Shown one piece after another: positions 23,941 through 32,966 of a DNA stretch of 64,000 bases (positions are counted from its first letter, which is position 1; each line of letters opens with the position of its first letter). Both the position numbers and the translations under genes were made by a program. The DNA is from CAYQQQ01 sp964420125 (GTDB taxonomy: Bacteria > Actinomycetota > Acidimicrobiia > Acidimicrobiales > Microtrichaceae), in contig CAYQQQ010000005.1 of assembly GCA_964420125.1 (NCBI GenBank), positions 141,168 through 205,167 of the forward strand, read 5' to 3'. The notes beneath the pieces were generated by a model. That model was given only the letters and a program-made list of their open reading frames with translations. It was not told the origin of the DNA and did no database searches.

Positions 23941-26013
23941 ATGGCCGCGGTGGGAGGAGGGGGAGCGCCGTTGCACGACCGCACCGTGCGGAGCGTTCCC
24001 TACGGTGCCTGGCCCTCGCCGCTGAGCCCGGCTGCGGCGGCGTCCGGCGCCCCCCGGTTCACCGGTCTGGCGCTGGGTCGCAGCCCGAACGACGAGGTCG
24101 CGGTGTGGTTCGCCGAGCTGTGCGGTGGCCGCAACGTCGTGTCGCGCCAGGATCGTGCGGGCGTGCGCAGGGTGTCGCAGGTGATCTCGGCACGGTCGCG
24201 CGTCAACGAGTACGGCGGTGGTGCGTTCTGGGTGGGCGGCGACGTGCTGTTCTGGGTGGAAGACGAGGACCAGCGGATCCGTTCGCTCGACCCGGAGACC
24301 TCAGAGGTGCGGGTGCTCACGCCGTCGCCGCCCTCGCCGCGGGGATGGTGCTACGCCGGAGGGGTGGTGGTGCCCTCCTACAGCTTCACCGGCGACCGGT
24401 GGATGGTGTGCGAGCGTCAGGTCCTCTGCGACGACGCCGGAGACCTCCTGGCGGAGCCCCGCAACGATCTGGTCGCGATCAGCGCCGCGGGCGGGTCCGG
24501 TGGGGAGCCTCCCGACCCGGTGGTGCTCGTCGAAGGTGCCGACTTCCTGGCGGCGCCGGCCGTCTCCGCAGACGGCTCGCTGCTCGCCTGGTTGCGCTGG
24601 GACCACCCCGACATGCCGTGGGATGCAGCCGAGCTGTGGGTGGCCGAGCTGGCCGTCGGTGACGTGCCCGAGGTGCGTGGCGCGCGCCGTGTGGCCGGAG
24701 GGCGCGCCGATGGCGATGCCGCAGCGCTCCGCCGGCCGGTGGCGGTGTGCCTCCCGACCTGGTCCCCCGACGGCCGGCTGCACTTCTGCGACGACCGGGC
24801 CGATCGATGGCTGCTCCGTGGAGCCACCTCTGCCGGCCTCCCCGGTGACGCCGGGGCAGAGTCGGCTCCTGCCGTGTGGGACGGCGGTGGCGAGGTGGGT
24901 GAGCCCCGTTGGATCGCCGGGTCCAGCCGCTACGGGTTCCTGCCCGATGGCCGGATCGTGCTGGCCGAGACCGTCGACGGGCTCGATCGGATCGTGGTGC
25001 GCGAGGTGGACGGCGCTGCCGAACCGCCGCCGGTGGCCAGCTCCTACGTCGCCGACCTGCGGGCCGATGGCTCGGTGGTCGCCGCCGTCCTGGGTCGACC
25101 CGACCGACTCACCAGCGTGGTGCGCTTCGATGCCTCGCTCGAAGGGCCGTGGCAGGTGCGGGAGCTCACCGACGTCGCCACCCCGCTGGCCGATGCCTCG
25201 ATCTCGTCACCGGAGCCGAGGAGCATCCCCACGCCGGACGGTGAGGTCGTGCATGCGCTCTTCTTCCCGCCGCGCCTCGACGGGGTGGTCGGCCCCGCCG
25301 GGGAGCGACCGCCGCTCGTCGTTCGGATCCACGGTGGGCCGACGGCGCACGCGATCGCGGAGCTCACCACCTCGGTGCAGTTCTGGACCACTCGGGGGTT
25401 CGCGGTGGTCGAGGTGAACTACCGAGGCTCGTCCGGCTTCGGGCGACGCTACCGGGATCGGCTCGTTGGAGGTTGGGGCGTTCAGGAGGTGCAGGACTGC
25501 ATCACCGTGGCCGCCCACCTCGCCGTCGAAGGTCTGGTGGACGGTCGGAGGTGCGTGATCCGGGGCGGCTCGGCGGGGGGCTTCACGGCCCTGGAGGCGG
25601 TGTGCGCTGCCGAACGAGACGGGTTCCGGTTCGCGGCAGCCACCTCTCTCTACGGGGTGACGGACCTGGAAGCGCTGGCCGCGGACACCCACAAGTTCGA
25701 GTCGCGCTACCTCGACGCGCTGGTGGGTCCACTTCCCGAGGCCTCGGCGCGCTACCGCGACCGCTCGCCGTTGCACCACGCCGACCGCATCGCCGCGCCG
25801 GTGCTGCTGCTCCAGGGACTGGAGGACCGGGTGGTGCCGCCGGCGCAGGCCGAGGTGCTGGTGGCCGCCATGCGGCGCAGGGGTGTCGACCACGAGTACC
25901 GCACCTACGCCGGCGAGGGTCACGGCTTCCGGCGTCCGGAGACGGTCGTGGATGCCCTCAGCGCCGAGCTCGCCTTCTACGGTCGGGTGCTCGGCTTCGC
26001 TCCAGCGGAGTGA
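23941..26013 (+). CDS. S9-family prolyl oligopeptidase-like peptidase
   Basis: A 690-residue two-domain serine peptidase of the dipeptidyl aminopeptidase/acylaminoacyl-peptidase type. The N-terminal part (about 30-420) is a beta-propeller with repeated S-DG-LLAW and SPDGRLHF elements; the C-terminal alpha/beta hydrolase has the nucleophile in RGGSAGGFTAL, Asp in GLEDRVVPP and His in GEGHGFRRPE. It should release short peptides in the cytoplasm. ATG 23941 is 6 bp after the aminotransferase stop, but a TTG at 23971 preceded by GGAGGAGGGGGAG has a far better ribosome site and may be the real start, giving a ten-residue shorter protein. Confidence 0.85.
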   Translation: MAAVGGGGAPLHDRTVRSVPYGAWPSPLSPAAAASGAPRFTGLALGRSPNDEVAVWFAELCGGRNVVSRQDRAGVRRVSQVISARSRVNEYGGGAFWVGGDVLFWVEDEDQRIRSLDPETSEVRVLTPSPPSPRGWCYAGGVVVPSYSFTGDRWMVCERQVLCDDAGDLLAEPRNDLVAISAAGGSGGEPPDPVVLVEGADFLAAPAVSADGSLLAWLRWDHPDMPWDAAELWVAELAVGDVPEVRGARRVAGGRADGDAAALRRPVAVCLPTWSPDGRLHFCDDRADRWLLRGATSAGLPGDAGAESAPAVWDGGGEVGEPRWIAGSSRYGFLPDGRIVLAETVDGLDRIVVREVDGAAEPPPVASSYVADLRADGSVVAAVLGRPDRLTSVVRFDASLEGPWQVRELTDVATPLADASISSPEPRSIPTPDGEVVHALFFPPRLDGVVGPAGERPPLVVRIHGGPTAHAIAELTTSVQFWTTRGFAVVEVNYRGSSGFGRRYRDRLVGGWGVQEVQDCITVAAHLAVEGLVDGRRCVIRGGSAGGFTALEAVCAAERDGFRFAAATSLYGVTDLEALAADTHKFESRYLDALVGPLPEASARYRDRSPLHHADRIAAPVLLLQGLEDRVVPPAQAEVLVAAMRRRGVDHEYRTYAGEGHGFRRPETVVDALSAELAFYGRVLGFAPAE

Positions 26014-26065
26014 GGTGTCCGTCGCCGGGCGGCCGGTTCGCCCGGCAGCGACGGGACGCGCCACG

Positions 26066-27637
26066 ATGGTGGACATGCGCGTACTGGTCACCGAGGAGAT
26101 CGCCGAAGGCGGACTGCAACGGCTGCGGGATGCCGGTCACGAGGTCGAGGTCCGCACCGGTCTGTCCGCGGAAGACCTCCTCACCGTCGTCCCCGGTGCC
26201 CATGCACTGATCATCCGTTCCGCCACCAAGGTCACCAAGGAGGTGCTGGAGGCGGGAGCCGAGCTCGTCGTCGTGGGCCGTGCGGGGATCGGGCTGGACA
26301 ACGTCGACGTCGTCGCCGCCACCGACCGTGGGGTGATGGTGGTCAACGCTCCGCAGTCCAACACCCTCTCGGCGGCCGAGCACACGATGGCCCTGCTGCT
26401 GGCTCAGGCGCGCAACGTGCCCCAGGCCCACGCCGCGCTCACCTCGGGTCGATGGGAGCGCTCGAAGTGGACCGGCGTGGAGTTGAGCGACAAGACCCTC
26501 GGCATCATCGGTCTGGGCCGCATCGGCAAGCTGGTGGCGCAGCGCGCCATGGCCTTCGGCATGAAGCTGGTGGCCTACGACCCGTTCGTGAGCGACGAGC
26601 GGGCCCGTCAGCTCAACGTCGAGCTCCTGGAGCTCGACGAGCTGGTCCGTCGATCGGACTTCATCACCCTCCACCTGGCGAGGACCCCCGACACCGTCGG
26701 GTTGGTGGGGGCGGAGCTGCTGTCCAAGGCCAGGCCCAACCTGCGGATCGTCAACGTGGCGCGGGGCGGCATCGTCGACGAGTCAGCGCTGGCCGACGCC
26801 ATCGCCGAGGGGAGGATCGCCGGAGCGGCGCTCGACGTGTTCGATTCCGAGCCGTGCACGGAGTCCCCGTTGTTCGAGCTGGAGCAGGTGGTGGTCACCC
26901 CGCATCTCGGTGCCAGCACGGAGGAGGCCCAGGACAAGGCCGGTGACACCATCGCCGACATGGTGGAGCTGGCGCTGGCCGGCGACTTCGTCCCCTACGC
27001 CGTGAACGTGGCCGCAGCCGAGGCATCCGAGACGGTCCGCCCGTACCTGTCCCTCGGTGAGCAGCTGGGGCGGATCTTCGCCGGGCTCTGCGGCGAGTGC
27101 TCCGAGAGCCTCGACATCGAGTACCAGGGCCACATCGCCGAGTACGACACCCGCATCCTCACCCTGGCCGTGCTCAAGGGGTTCTTCGGGGCGATCTCCG
27201 GAGAGCCGGTCAGCTACGTCAACGCCCCGGCGGTGGCCGAGGAGCAGGGCATCGAGGTGCGGCCGACCTCGACGACCACCGCCCGCGACTACGTCAACCT
27301 CATCTCCCTGCGCGGCGGAGGCCACGCCATCGCCGGTACCCTCACCGGTCTCAGCGCCAAGCCGACGCTGGTGATGATCGACGACCACGCCATCGACGTG
27401 CCCCCCGCCGAGCACCTGCTGATCGTGCGCAACGACGACCGACCCGGTGTGATCGGGACCGTCGGGACCATCCTGGGCGATGCCGAAGTGAACATCGACG
27501 ACATGGCGGTCGGCTCCTCGCCCGACGGTGCTCGGGCGCTCATGGTGATCGCCACCCACACCGCGGTGCCCGAGGACGTGGCGACCCGGCTGCGGGAGGC
27601 CGCGGGGATCACCTCGGTCGCCGTGGTCGACCTCTGA
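26066..27637 (+). CDS. serA: D-3-phosphoglycerate dehydrogenase (long, ACT-containing type)
   Basis: The 523-residue enzyme oxidises 3-phosphoglycerate, the committed step of serine synthesis. Visible parts are the substrate domain, NAD-binding GLGRIGKLVAQRA, the catalytic Arg/Glu/His region (NVARGGIVDESAL ... VTPHLGAST), an intervening ASB-like domain (about 320-450) and a C-terminal ACT domain (HLLIVRNDDRPGVIGTVG) that binds serine in the mycobacterial form. ATG 26066 is used; ATG 26075 is equally possible. It follows the S9 peptidase gene by about 50 bp. Confidence 0.94.
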   Translation: MVDMRVLVTEEIAEGGLQRLRDAGHEVEVRTGLSAEDLLTVVPGAHALIIRSATKVTKEVLEAGAELVVVGRAGIGLDNVDVVAATDRGVMVVNAPQSNTLSAAEHTMALLLAQARNVPQAHAALTSGRWERSKWTGVELSDKTLGIIGLGRIGKLVAQRAMAFGMKLVAYDPFVSDERARQLNVELLELDELVRRSDFITLHLARTPDTVGLVGAELLSKARPNLRIVNVARGGIVDESALADAIAEGRIAGAALDVFDSEPCTESPLFELEQVVVTPHLGASTEEAQDKAGDTIADMVELALAGDFVPYAVNVAAAEASETVRPYLSLGEQLGRIFAGLCGECSESLDIEYQGHIAEYDTRILTLAVLKGFFGAISGEPVSYVNAPAVAEEQGIEVRPTSTTTARDYVNLISLRGGGHAIAGTLTGLSAKPTLVMIDDHAIDVPPAEHLLIVRNDDRPGVIGTVGTILGDAEVNIDDMAVGSSPDGARALMVIATHTAVPEDVATRLREAAGITSVAVVDL

Positions 27638-27770
27638 GCCTCCGCCGACGGGGTCGACGACGAGTGGTGCGTGTAGCATCTGGGGACCCACTGGGCAGGC
27701 TGGCCTGTGGGTGAGCTGGGGGAGGCGACGAGGTCGGCGCGTGGGCGCCGGGGGCAGTGAGGGAGCACTC

Positions 27771-28385
27771 GTGAAGCGTGGGCGGAGCACGAGCAGAGCA
27801 CGTCGTTCGGCGTGGCGACTCGCCGTCGCCGCGCTCGCGGTCGCCATGGTGGCGAGCGCCTGTCGTCCCGGAATCCCTCCGGCGCAGGCTGCCGGACGGT
27901 GCAGCGTGGGGATCGTGGGCGACTCGCTCACCGTCGGCTCCCTTCCGTATTGGCAGGAGGCGTTCGCCAGTCGGGGGTGCACCCTCACCCTGGTCAACGC
28001 CCGCAGCGGCCGCCCGACGGGTGAGGGCGTGCGGGTGATCGAGCTGATGGCCCTCACCGGACAGCTGCCCGACGTGCTGGTGGTGGCGCTGGGGACCAAC
28101 GACCCCTTCGACCCCCGGGACTTCGCACCGAAGGTCGAGCGGGTGATGGCGGTGGTCGGCGACCGCCCGGTGCTGTGGGTGAACATCGACAAGCCGATCG
28201 TGGAGTACACGCTCAACCTCACCCTGAACCTGGCACTGATCCGCTACGACAACCTCTGGGTCTACGACTGGAACAGCTTCGCGGACGCCTTCCCGCAGCT
28301 TCGCCTGGCCGACCAGGTCCACCTGACCGAAGGCGGCTACGCCCTGCGGGCCGCCTTGATCGCACGTGAGGTGAGCGGTCGCTGA
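27771..28385 (+). CDS. SGNH/GDSL-like hydrolase-family lipoprotein
   Basis: This 204-residue protein has block I of SGNH hydrolases (GIVGDSLTVGS, Ser nucleophile), block III-like ALGTNDPFD and block V (DQVHLTEGGYALRA with the Asp-x-x-His pair). The N-terminus is Arg-rich with a hydrophobic core and the lipobox VASAC, so it is likely a surface lipoprotein. The GTG at 27771 follows GAGGGAG by five bases, which decides this start over the 20-codon longer frame. Relatives are acyltransferase-associated esterases of cell-surface glycans. A CAGGC-TG-GCCTG hairpin (27696-27707) lies in the leader region. Confidence 0.75.
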   Translation: MKRGRSTSRARRSAWRLAVAALAVAMVASACRPGIPPAQAAGRCSVGIVGDSLTVGSLPYWQEAFASRGCTLTLVNARSGRPTGEGVRVIELMALTGQLPDVLVVALGTNDPFDPRDFAPKVERVMAVVGDRPVLWVNIDKPIVEYTLNLTLNLALIRYDNLWVYDWNSFADAFPQLRLADQVHLTEGGYALRAALIAREVSGR

Positions 28386-28415
28386 GCGCGTCGACCCGGC
28401 ACCGCACCGCTCGGA

Positions 28416-30797
28416 TCAGAACTCGATCAGCTCGACCGTCGTCGGTGCGTCGGCGTCGCTGAGCCCGAGACCGACTCCCGAGAGCGTCCAGAGGTCGCGG
28501 TCCACCACCAGCGAGCGCAGGATCTCGGGCTGGCCTGCGCTGGAGTCGTCGGCGTGGCGCAGCTCCGCCACCTCCTCGAGCCCGCCGTCCTCGACGGCCA
28601 CCACCAACGCCCCCTGGGTCGGGCTGTAGTCGACGTCGGGGTAGGTGCACACCGCTCCCGGGTCGCACTCGAAGCTCATCGTCCGCATCAACGGGAAGAT
28701 GGCGTGGCCGGCGATCGGATCCCAGGTGAAGGCGTGGGGATCGTCGGCGACCATCGACCAGCCCTCGGGGATGACGATCTTGTCGAGCTCGACGGGGGCG
28801 GTGGGGTCGGTCACGTCGAACAGCGACACCTTGAACCCCTCGTCGACGCCGTCCTCGTCGGCCTCGCGGCCGAGGCCCAGGAGAAGGCCGTCCCCCACGG
28901 GGTGCAGGTACTCGGAGAACCCGGTGACCTTGAGCTCGCCCAGCACCTTCGGAGCGGTGTGGTCCGACAGGTCGATGGCGTACAGCGGATCGGTCTGGCG
29001 GAAGGTGACCACGTAGGCGAGGTCGCCCACGTAGCGCACCGACTGGACCCGCTCTCCCTCGCCGAGGTCCTCGACGTGGGAGAGCTCCTCGAGCACACCG
29101 GAGTCGTCCGGGCGCAGCACGGTCAGCCGGCCCTCGGTGGAGGGGAGGACGATGTCGAGGTCGTCGGGGGCGACGATGTCCTCCGGGCCGGAGGGCGTGA
29201 CGACGGTCACGTCGCTCTCCGGATCCTCCGGGGTCTCCTCCTCCATCGGCTCGAAGGTGTCCACCGTGGTGACCACCCTGAGGTCCCCGTCGTCTTCGGA
29301 GAGGGAGTAGTCGTCCAGCACGGTTCCGGGCACGGTGCCGGAGCCGGTGTAGGCGGCGGGGCCGTCGGTCGCGGTGTCGAAGCGGTGCACCGCGGTGGCG
29401 GCCGTCGAACCGGTCCAGTCGTTGGAGGTGACGTAGAGGGCGGTGGGTGAGGCGTAGACGATGTCCGCCATGCCCTCGACGGTCGTCGGCGCCAGATCGG
29501 TCAGCGTGTCGCCGACGGTCAACACCGACACGGTGGTGGGATCGCCGACGTAGCGGTGCTCGCCGGGGGCGTCGAGCTCGGTCGTGCTCACCGGCAGCAC
29601 GGCCACGTCGGCGCACCCGCCGAGGCTCGACACCTCCTCGCCGGAGGCCACTCGGGGAAGGAGGTCCTCTGCGTCGACCTCCCGGATGATCTGCTGCACC
29701 TCCGCTGTGCCGTCGGCTGCCCAGATGTCGTTCATGACGCCCGGGGTGGAGCGCACGACGATGCGGGCGGTGCCGTCCACCATGCGGGCGGCCACCAGCG
29801 ATCCCTCGACCGTGGTGCGCTCGATCTCCGTGGGACGGCTCGGGTCGGTCAGGTCGACCCGCACCAGGGTGACGCCGGCGAAGGGCGGGGGCTCCGGGGG
29901 TGCGAGGGTCGTCGTGGTCTCGGGCACCGTGGTCTCGGGCACCGTCGTGGTGGTCTCCGGGACGGTGGTCTCGGGCACCGTCGTGGTGGTCTGCGGCGCT
30001 GTCGTGTCGGGTGCGGCCGTGGTGGTCGTATCCGGCACCGTGGTGTCGGTCGGCTCCGGCTCGACGACGGCGTCGCCCTCGTCGCTGGATCCCTCGGCAG
30101 CCCCATCGAGGTCGGTCGGAGCGACGTCCTCCACGATGATGTCGCCTCTGTAGGAGTCGACGATGACGAGCGCCTCGTCGCCACGGAGGAACAGCTCGAC
30201 TCCGGCGTACCCGTCGGCGCCGCCGATGGGCAGCGTCCCGTCGAGGGCCGGCGTGCCGTCGAGGCCCACCACGTGCAGCACGCCGTCCTGCACGCTCACG
30301 ATCCGCTCTCCGTCGGTCTTGACGATGTCGCTCTCGTCGACGCCGACCTCCCGCACGTTGGTGCCGGCCACGACCTCACCTGCGGATGCCTGGTCGCCGG
30401 CCGCAGTGGTCGGGGGCGCTGCCCCGGCCAGAGGCGAGCTCCCTTCGTCGCCGGGTGCCGCCGCGTCGGACTCCGCGAACTCCGGCGTCTCCGAACGGAG
30501 CATGGGGTCGGTGTCCATGGCCATGGTCTCCACGGCCCAGGCGAGCTGGGCCTGGGCGAGCTCGGTCAACTGGTCGCAGCTCAGATCCGTGCGCACCTCG
30601 CCGAAGGCCTGCTCACCCAGGCCGAGGCTGCCCTCTTGCTGGTCGAAGCAGCCGGCCAGCAAGAGCATCGCGGCTGCCGTCGCGGTGACCGAAGCCCGCC
30701 GGGTGCGCGCTCGGGTGCGGGCGAGCGGGTGTGATCGCGTCGCTCGACGCACCCCCGGGGATGCGGTGGTCGTGTGGTCCGCTTCGCTGCTCGACAT
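28416..30797 (-). CDS. Secreted beta-propeller lipoprotein with Thr/Pro linker
   Basis: This 793-residue protein matches the 'beta propeller' family of secreted actinobacterial and archaeal proteins: an ESDIVKTDGERIVSV motif (about residue 155), repeated SVRYVGDLAYVVTFRQTDPLYAIDLSDH and the LHPVGDGLLLGLG segment. The signal peptide ends in the lipobox LLAGC. A low-complexity insert around residues 240-300 is built from PETTTTV units encoded by a tandem DNA repeat near 29909-30000. ATG 30797 follows AGGAGG by seven bases. The function of the family is not established; extracellular binding or protease-linked roles have been suggested. Confidence 0.8.
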   Translation of the reverse strand: MSSSEADHTTTASPGVRRATRSHPLARTRARTRRASVTATAAAMLLLAGCFDQQEGSLGLGEQAFGEVRTDLSCDQLTELAQAQLAWAVETMAMDTDPMLRSETPEFAESDAAAPGDEGSSPLAGAAPPTTAAGDQASAGEVVAGTNVREVGVDESDIVKTDGERIVSVQDGVLHVVGLDGTPALDGTLPIGGADGYAGVELFLRGDEALVIVDSYRGDIIVEDVAPTDLDGAAEGSSDEGDAVVEPEPTDTTVPDTTTTAAPDTTAPQTTTTVPETTVPETTTTVPETTVPETTTTLAPPEPPPFAGVTLVRVDLTDPSRPTEIERTTVEGSLVAARMVDGTARIVVRSTPGVMNDIWAADGTAEVQQIIREVDAEDLLPRVASGEEVSSLGGCADVAVLPVSTTELDAPGEHRYVGDPTTVSVLTVGDTLTDLAPTTVEGMADIVYASPTALYVTSNDWTGSTAATAVHRFDTATDGPAAYTGSGTVPGTVLDDYSLSEDDGDLRVVTTVDTFEPMEEETPEDPESDVTVVTPSGPEDIVAPDDLDIVLPSTEGRLTVLRPDDSGVLEELSHVEDLGEGERVQSVRYVGDLAYVVTFRQTDPLYAIDLSDHTAPKVLGELKVTGFSEYLHPVGDGLLLGLGREADEDGVDEGFKVSLFDVTDPTAPVELDKIVIPEGWSMVADDPHAFTWDPIAGHAIFPLMRTMSFECDPGAVCTYPDVDYSPTQGALVVAVEDGGLEEVAELRHADDSSAGQPEILRSLVVDRDLWTLSGVGLGLSDADAPTTVELIEF

Positions 30798-30901
30798 CGG
30801 GATGCCTCCTGGTGCCAGGTCCAGTGCCATCTGCCTGGTGACCAGTCTGACGACCCGGGCGCGGATCCGGTTCCCGACGCCGTGGATGTTCTTGCGCCGG
30901 C

Positions 30902-31495
30902 TCAGGTGGCGGTGGGCATCCAGGCGGGGCGCTGCGCCTCGAAGCTGGTGATCGCCCCCTCATGGCGCAGGGTGAGGCCGATGTCGTCGAGGCCGTGGAG
31001 GAAGCGGTGCACGATGGCGTCCTCGAGGGGGAACGACTCGAGGAAGTCGATCGCTGTGGCTTCGAGCGTGCGCAGCTCGATGTCGATGGTGAGCTCCATC
31101 GTCGGGTCGGCCGACACGGCGTCCATCAGCGTGCGCACACCGGCGGCGGAGAGCTGCACCGGGACCAGGCCGTTCTTGGTGGCGTTGTTGCGGAAGATGT
31201 CGCCGAAGCGGGGCGAGACCACCGCCCGGAACCCGTACTGCTGGATGGCCCACACCGCGTGCTCGCGGCTCGAGCCGGTGCCGAAGTTCTCCCCGGCGAT
31301 CAGGATGCTGGCACCGGCGTGCTCCTCCTTGTTGAGCACGAAGTCGCGGTCGTCACGCCACTCCGAGAACAGCCCTCGCTCGAAGCCGGTGCGCTCCACC
31401 CGCTTCAGCCAGTCGGAGGGGATGATCTGGTCGGTGTCGACGTCGGAGCGGTCGAGCGGCACGGCGGTGCCGGAGATGATCTGCACGGCTTCCAT
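30902..31495 (-). CDS. leuD: 3-isopropylmalate dehydratase small subunit
   Basis: The 197-residue subunit carries the swivelling domain of isopropylmalate isomerase, with DRSDVDTDQIIPSDWLKR near the N-terminus and the substrate-binding GENFGTGSSREHAVWAIQQYGFRAV segment. With LeuC it converts 2- to 3-isopropylmalate in leucine synthesis. Its ATG shares one base with the leuC stop (TGATG), so the two are translationally coupled. Length and motifs are normal. Confidence 0.95.
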   Translation of the reverse strand: MEAVQIISGTAVPLDRSDVDTDQIIPSDWLKRVERTGFERGLFSEWRDDRDFVLNKEEHAGASILIAGENFGTGSSREHAVWAIQQYGFRAVVSPRFGDIFRNNATKNGLVPVQLSAAGVRTLMDAVSADPTMELTIDIELRTLEATAIDFLESFPLEDAIVHRFLHGLDDIGLTLRHEGAITSFEAQRPAWMPTAT

Positions 31496-32910
31496 CAGAG
31501 GTCCTCCGGGGTTGCGAAGTGGCCGGCGAGGGCGGTGGCTGCCGCCACTGCCGGCGAGACGAGGTGGGTGCGGCCGCCGCGGCCCTGGCGACCTTCGAAG
31601 TTGCGGTTGGAGGTGGAGGCGCAGCGCTCCCCGGGCGAGAGCTTGTCGGGGTTCATGGCCAGGCACATGGAGCAACCCGGCTCCCGCCAGTCGAAGCCCG
31701 CCGCGGTGAACACCTCGTCGAGGCCCTCGGCTTCGGCGGCGTGCTTCACGGCGAAGGACCCGGGCACCACGAGGGTGCGGACGCCCTCGGCCACCTTGCG
31801 TCCACCGGCTCCGCGGATGACCTCGGCGGCGGCCCGGAGGTCTTCGATGCGGGAGTTGGTGCAGGAGCCGATGAAGATCGTGTCGACGGGGACCTCGGTC
31901 ATGGCCACGCCCGGCTCCAGGCCCATGTACTCGAGTGCCCGCTCGGCCGCCGCCCTGGCGACGGGGTCGTCGAAGTCCTCCGGGGAGGGCACGGCGACGG
32001 ACATGGGGATCACCTGGCCGGGGTTGGTGCCCCAGCTGACGTAGGGCTCGATGGCGGCGGCGTCGAGGACGACCTCCTTGTCGAAGGTGGCGCCGTCGTC
32101 GGAGTGCAGCTCCGACCAGTGCGCCAGCGCCTCATCCCAGCGCGCACCGGTGGGAGCGTGGGCCAAGCCCTCGAGGTAGGCGAAGGTGGTGTCGTCGGGT
32201 GCGATGAGGCCGGCCTTGGCGCCCGCCTCGATGGACATGTTGCACACGGTCATGCGGCCTTCCATGCTCAGCGAGCGGATGGCCGAGCCCCGGTACTCGG
32301 CGATGTGGCCCATCCCGCCGGAGGTGCCGATCTCCCCCAGGATGGCCAGGATCAGGTCCTTGGCGCTGACGCCCGGGCGCAGCTCCCCCTCGACGGTGAT
32401 GGCGAGCATCTCGGGGCGGCTCTGGGGGAGGGTCTGGGTGGCCAGGACGTGCTCCACCTCGCTGGTGCCGATGCCGAAGGCGAGGGCGCCGAAGGCCCCG
32501 TGGGTGGCGGTGTGGGAGTCGCCGCAGACGATGGTCATGCCCGGCAGCGTGCGGCCCTGCTCGGGGCCGATGACGTGCACGATGCCCTGGCCCGGGTCGC
32601 CCATGGGGAGCTCGAGGATGTCGAACTCGGCGGCGTTGGTGCGAAGGGTCTCGACCTGCTGGCGGGAGATCGGATCGGCGATCGGCCGGTCGATGGCCTC
32701 GGTGGGCACGTTGTGGTCCTCGGTGGCCACGGTGAGCTCGGGGCGACGTACGCCGCGTCCGGTCATGCGCAGGCCGTCGAAGGCCTGGGGTGAGGTCACC
32801 TCGTGGACGAGGTGCAGGTCGATGTAGAGCAGGTCGGGCTCCCCGGGTGCCGAGTGCACCACATGGGCGTCCCAGACCTTCTCGGCCAGGGTGCGGGGTC
32901 GGTCGGTCAC
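31495..32910 (-). CDS. leuC: 3-isopropylmalate dehydratase large subunit (4Fe-4S)
   Basis: A 471-residue aconitase-family subunit. The iron-sulfur ligands are the Cys in FIGSCTNSR and the pair in EPGCSMCLAMN; the active-site DSHT and GDSHTATHGAFGALAFGIGTSE segments are intact. It starts at GTG 32910, with GGAG about six bases upstream. The gene is first of leuCD, divergent from an IclR-type regulator across only 56 bp that hold a palindrome, the usual LtbR/NdgR arrangement in actinobacteria. Confidence 0.96.
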   Translation of the reverse strand: MTDRPRTLAEKVWDAHVVHSAPGEPDLLYIDLHLVHEVTSPQAFDGLRMTGRGVRRPELTVATEDHNVPTEAIDRPIADPISRQQVETLRTNAAEFDILELPMGDPGQGIVHVIGPEQGRTLPGMTIVCGDSHTATHGAFGALAFGIGTSEVEHVLATQTLPQSRPEMLAITVEGELRPGVSAKDLILAILGEIGTSGGMGHIAEYRGSAIRSLSMEGRMTVCNMSIEAGAKAGLIAPDDTTFAYLEGLAHAPTGARWDEALAHWSELHSDDGATFDKEVVLDAAAIEPYVSWGTNPGQVIPMSVAVPSPEDFDDPVARAAAERALEYMGLEPGVAMTEVPVDTIFIGSCTNSRIEDLRAAAEVIRGAGGRKVAEGVRTLVVPGSFAVKHAAEAEGLDEVFTAAGFDWREPGCSMCLAMNPDKLSPGERCASTSNRNFEGRQGRGGRTHLVSPAVAAATALAGHFATPEDL

Positions 32911-32946
32911 GCTGCGCTCCGGTGTCGGTGGACGAATCCCATATGT

Positions 32947-32962
32947 TGAGATATTGTTCTCA
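32947..32962. promoter_or_regulatory. Palindromic operator and promoter between leuC and the IclR-type gene
   Basis: TGAGA and TCTCA flank TATTGT in an AT-rich stretch of otherwise GC-rich DNA. TATTGT (32952-32957) would serve as a -10 element for the plus-strand gene, whose ATG is at 32967, implying a leaderless mRNA. The position suits an operator through which the regulator controls both directions. Confidence 0.6.
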
Positions 32963-32966
32963 TTAG

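Noticed and set aside
29905..30000. Non-coding tandem repeat
   Set aside because: It is the coding DNA of the Thr/Pro linker in the beta-propeller lipoprotein.
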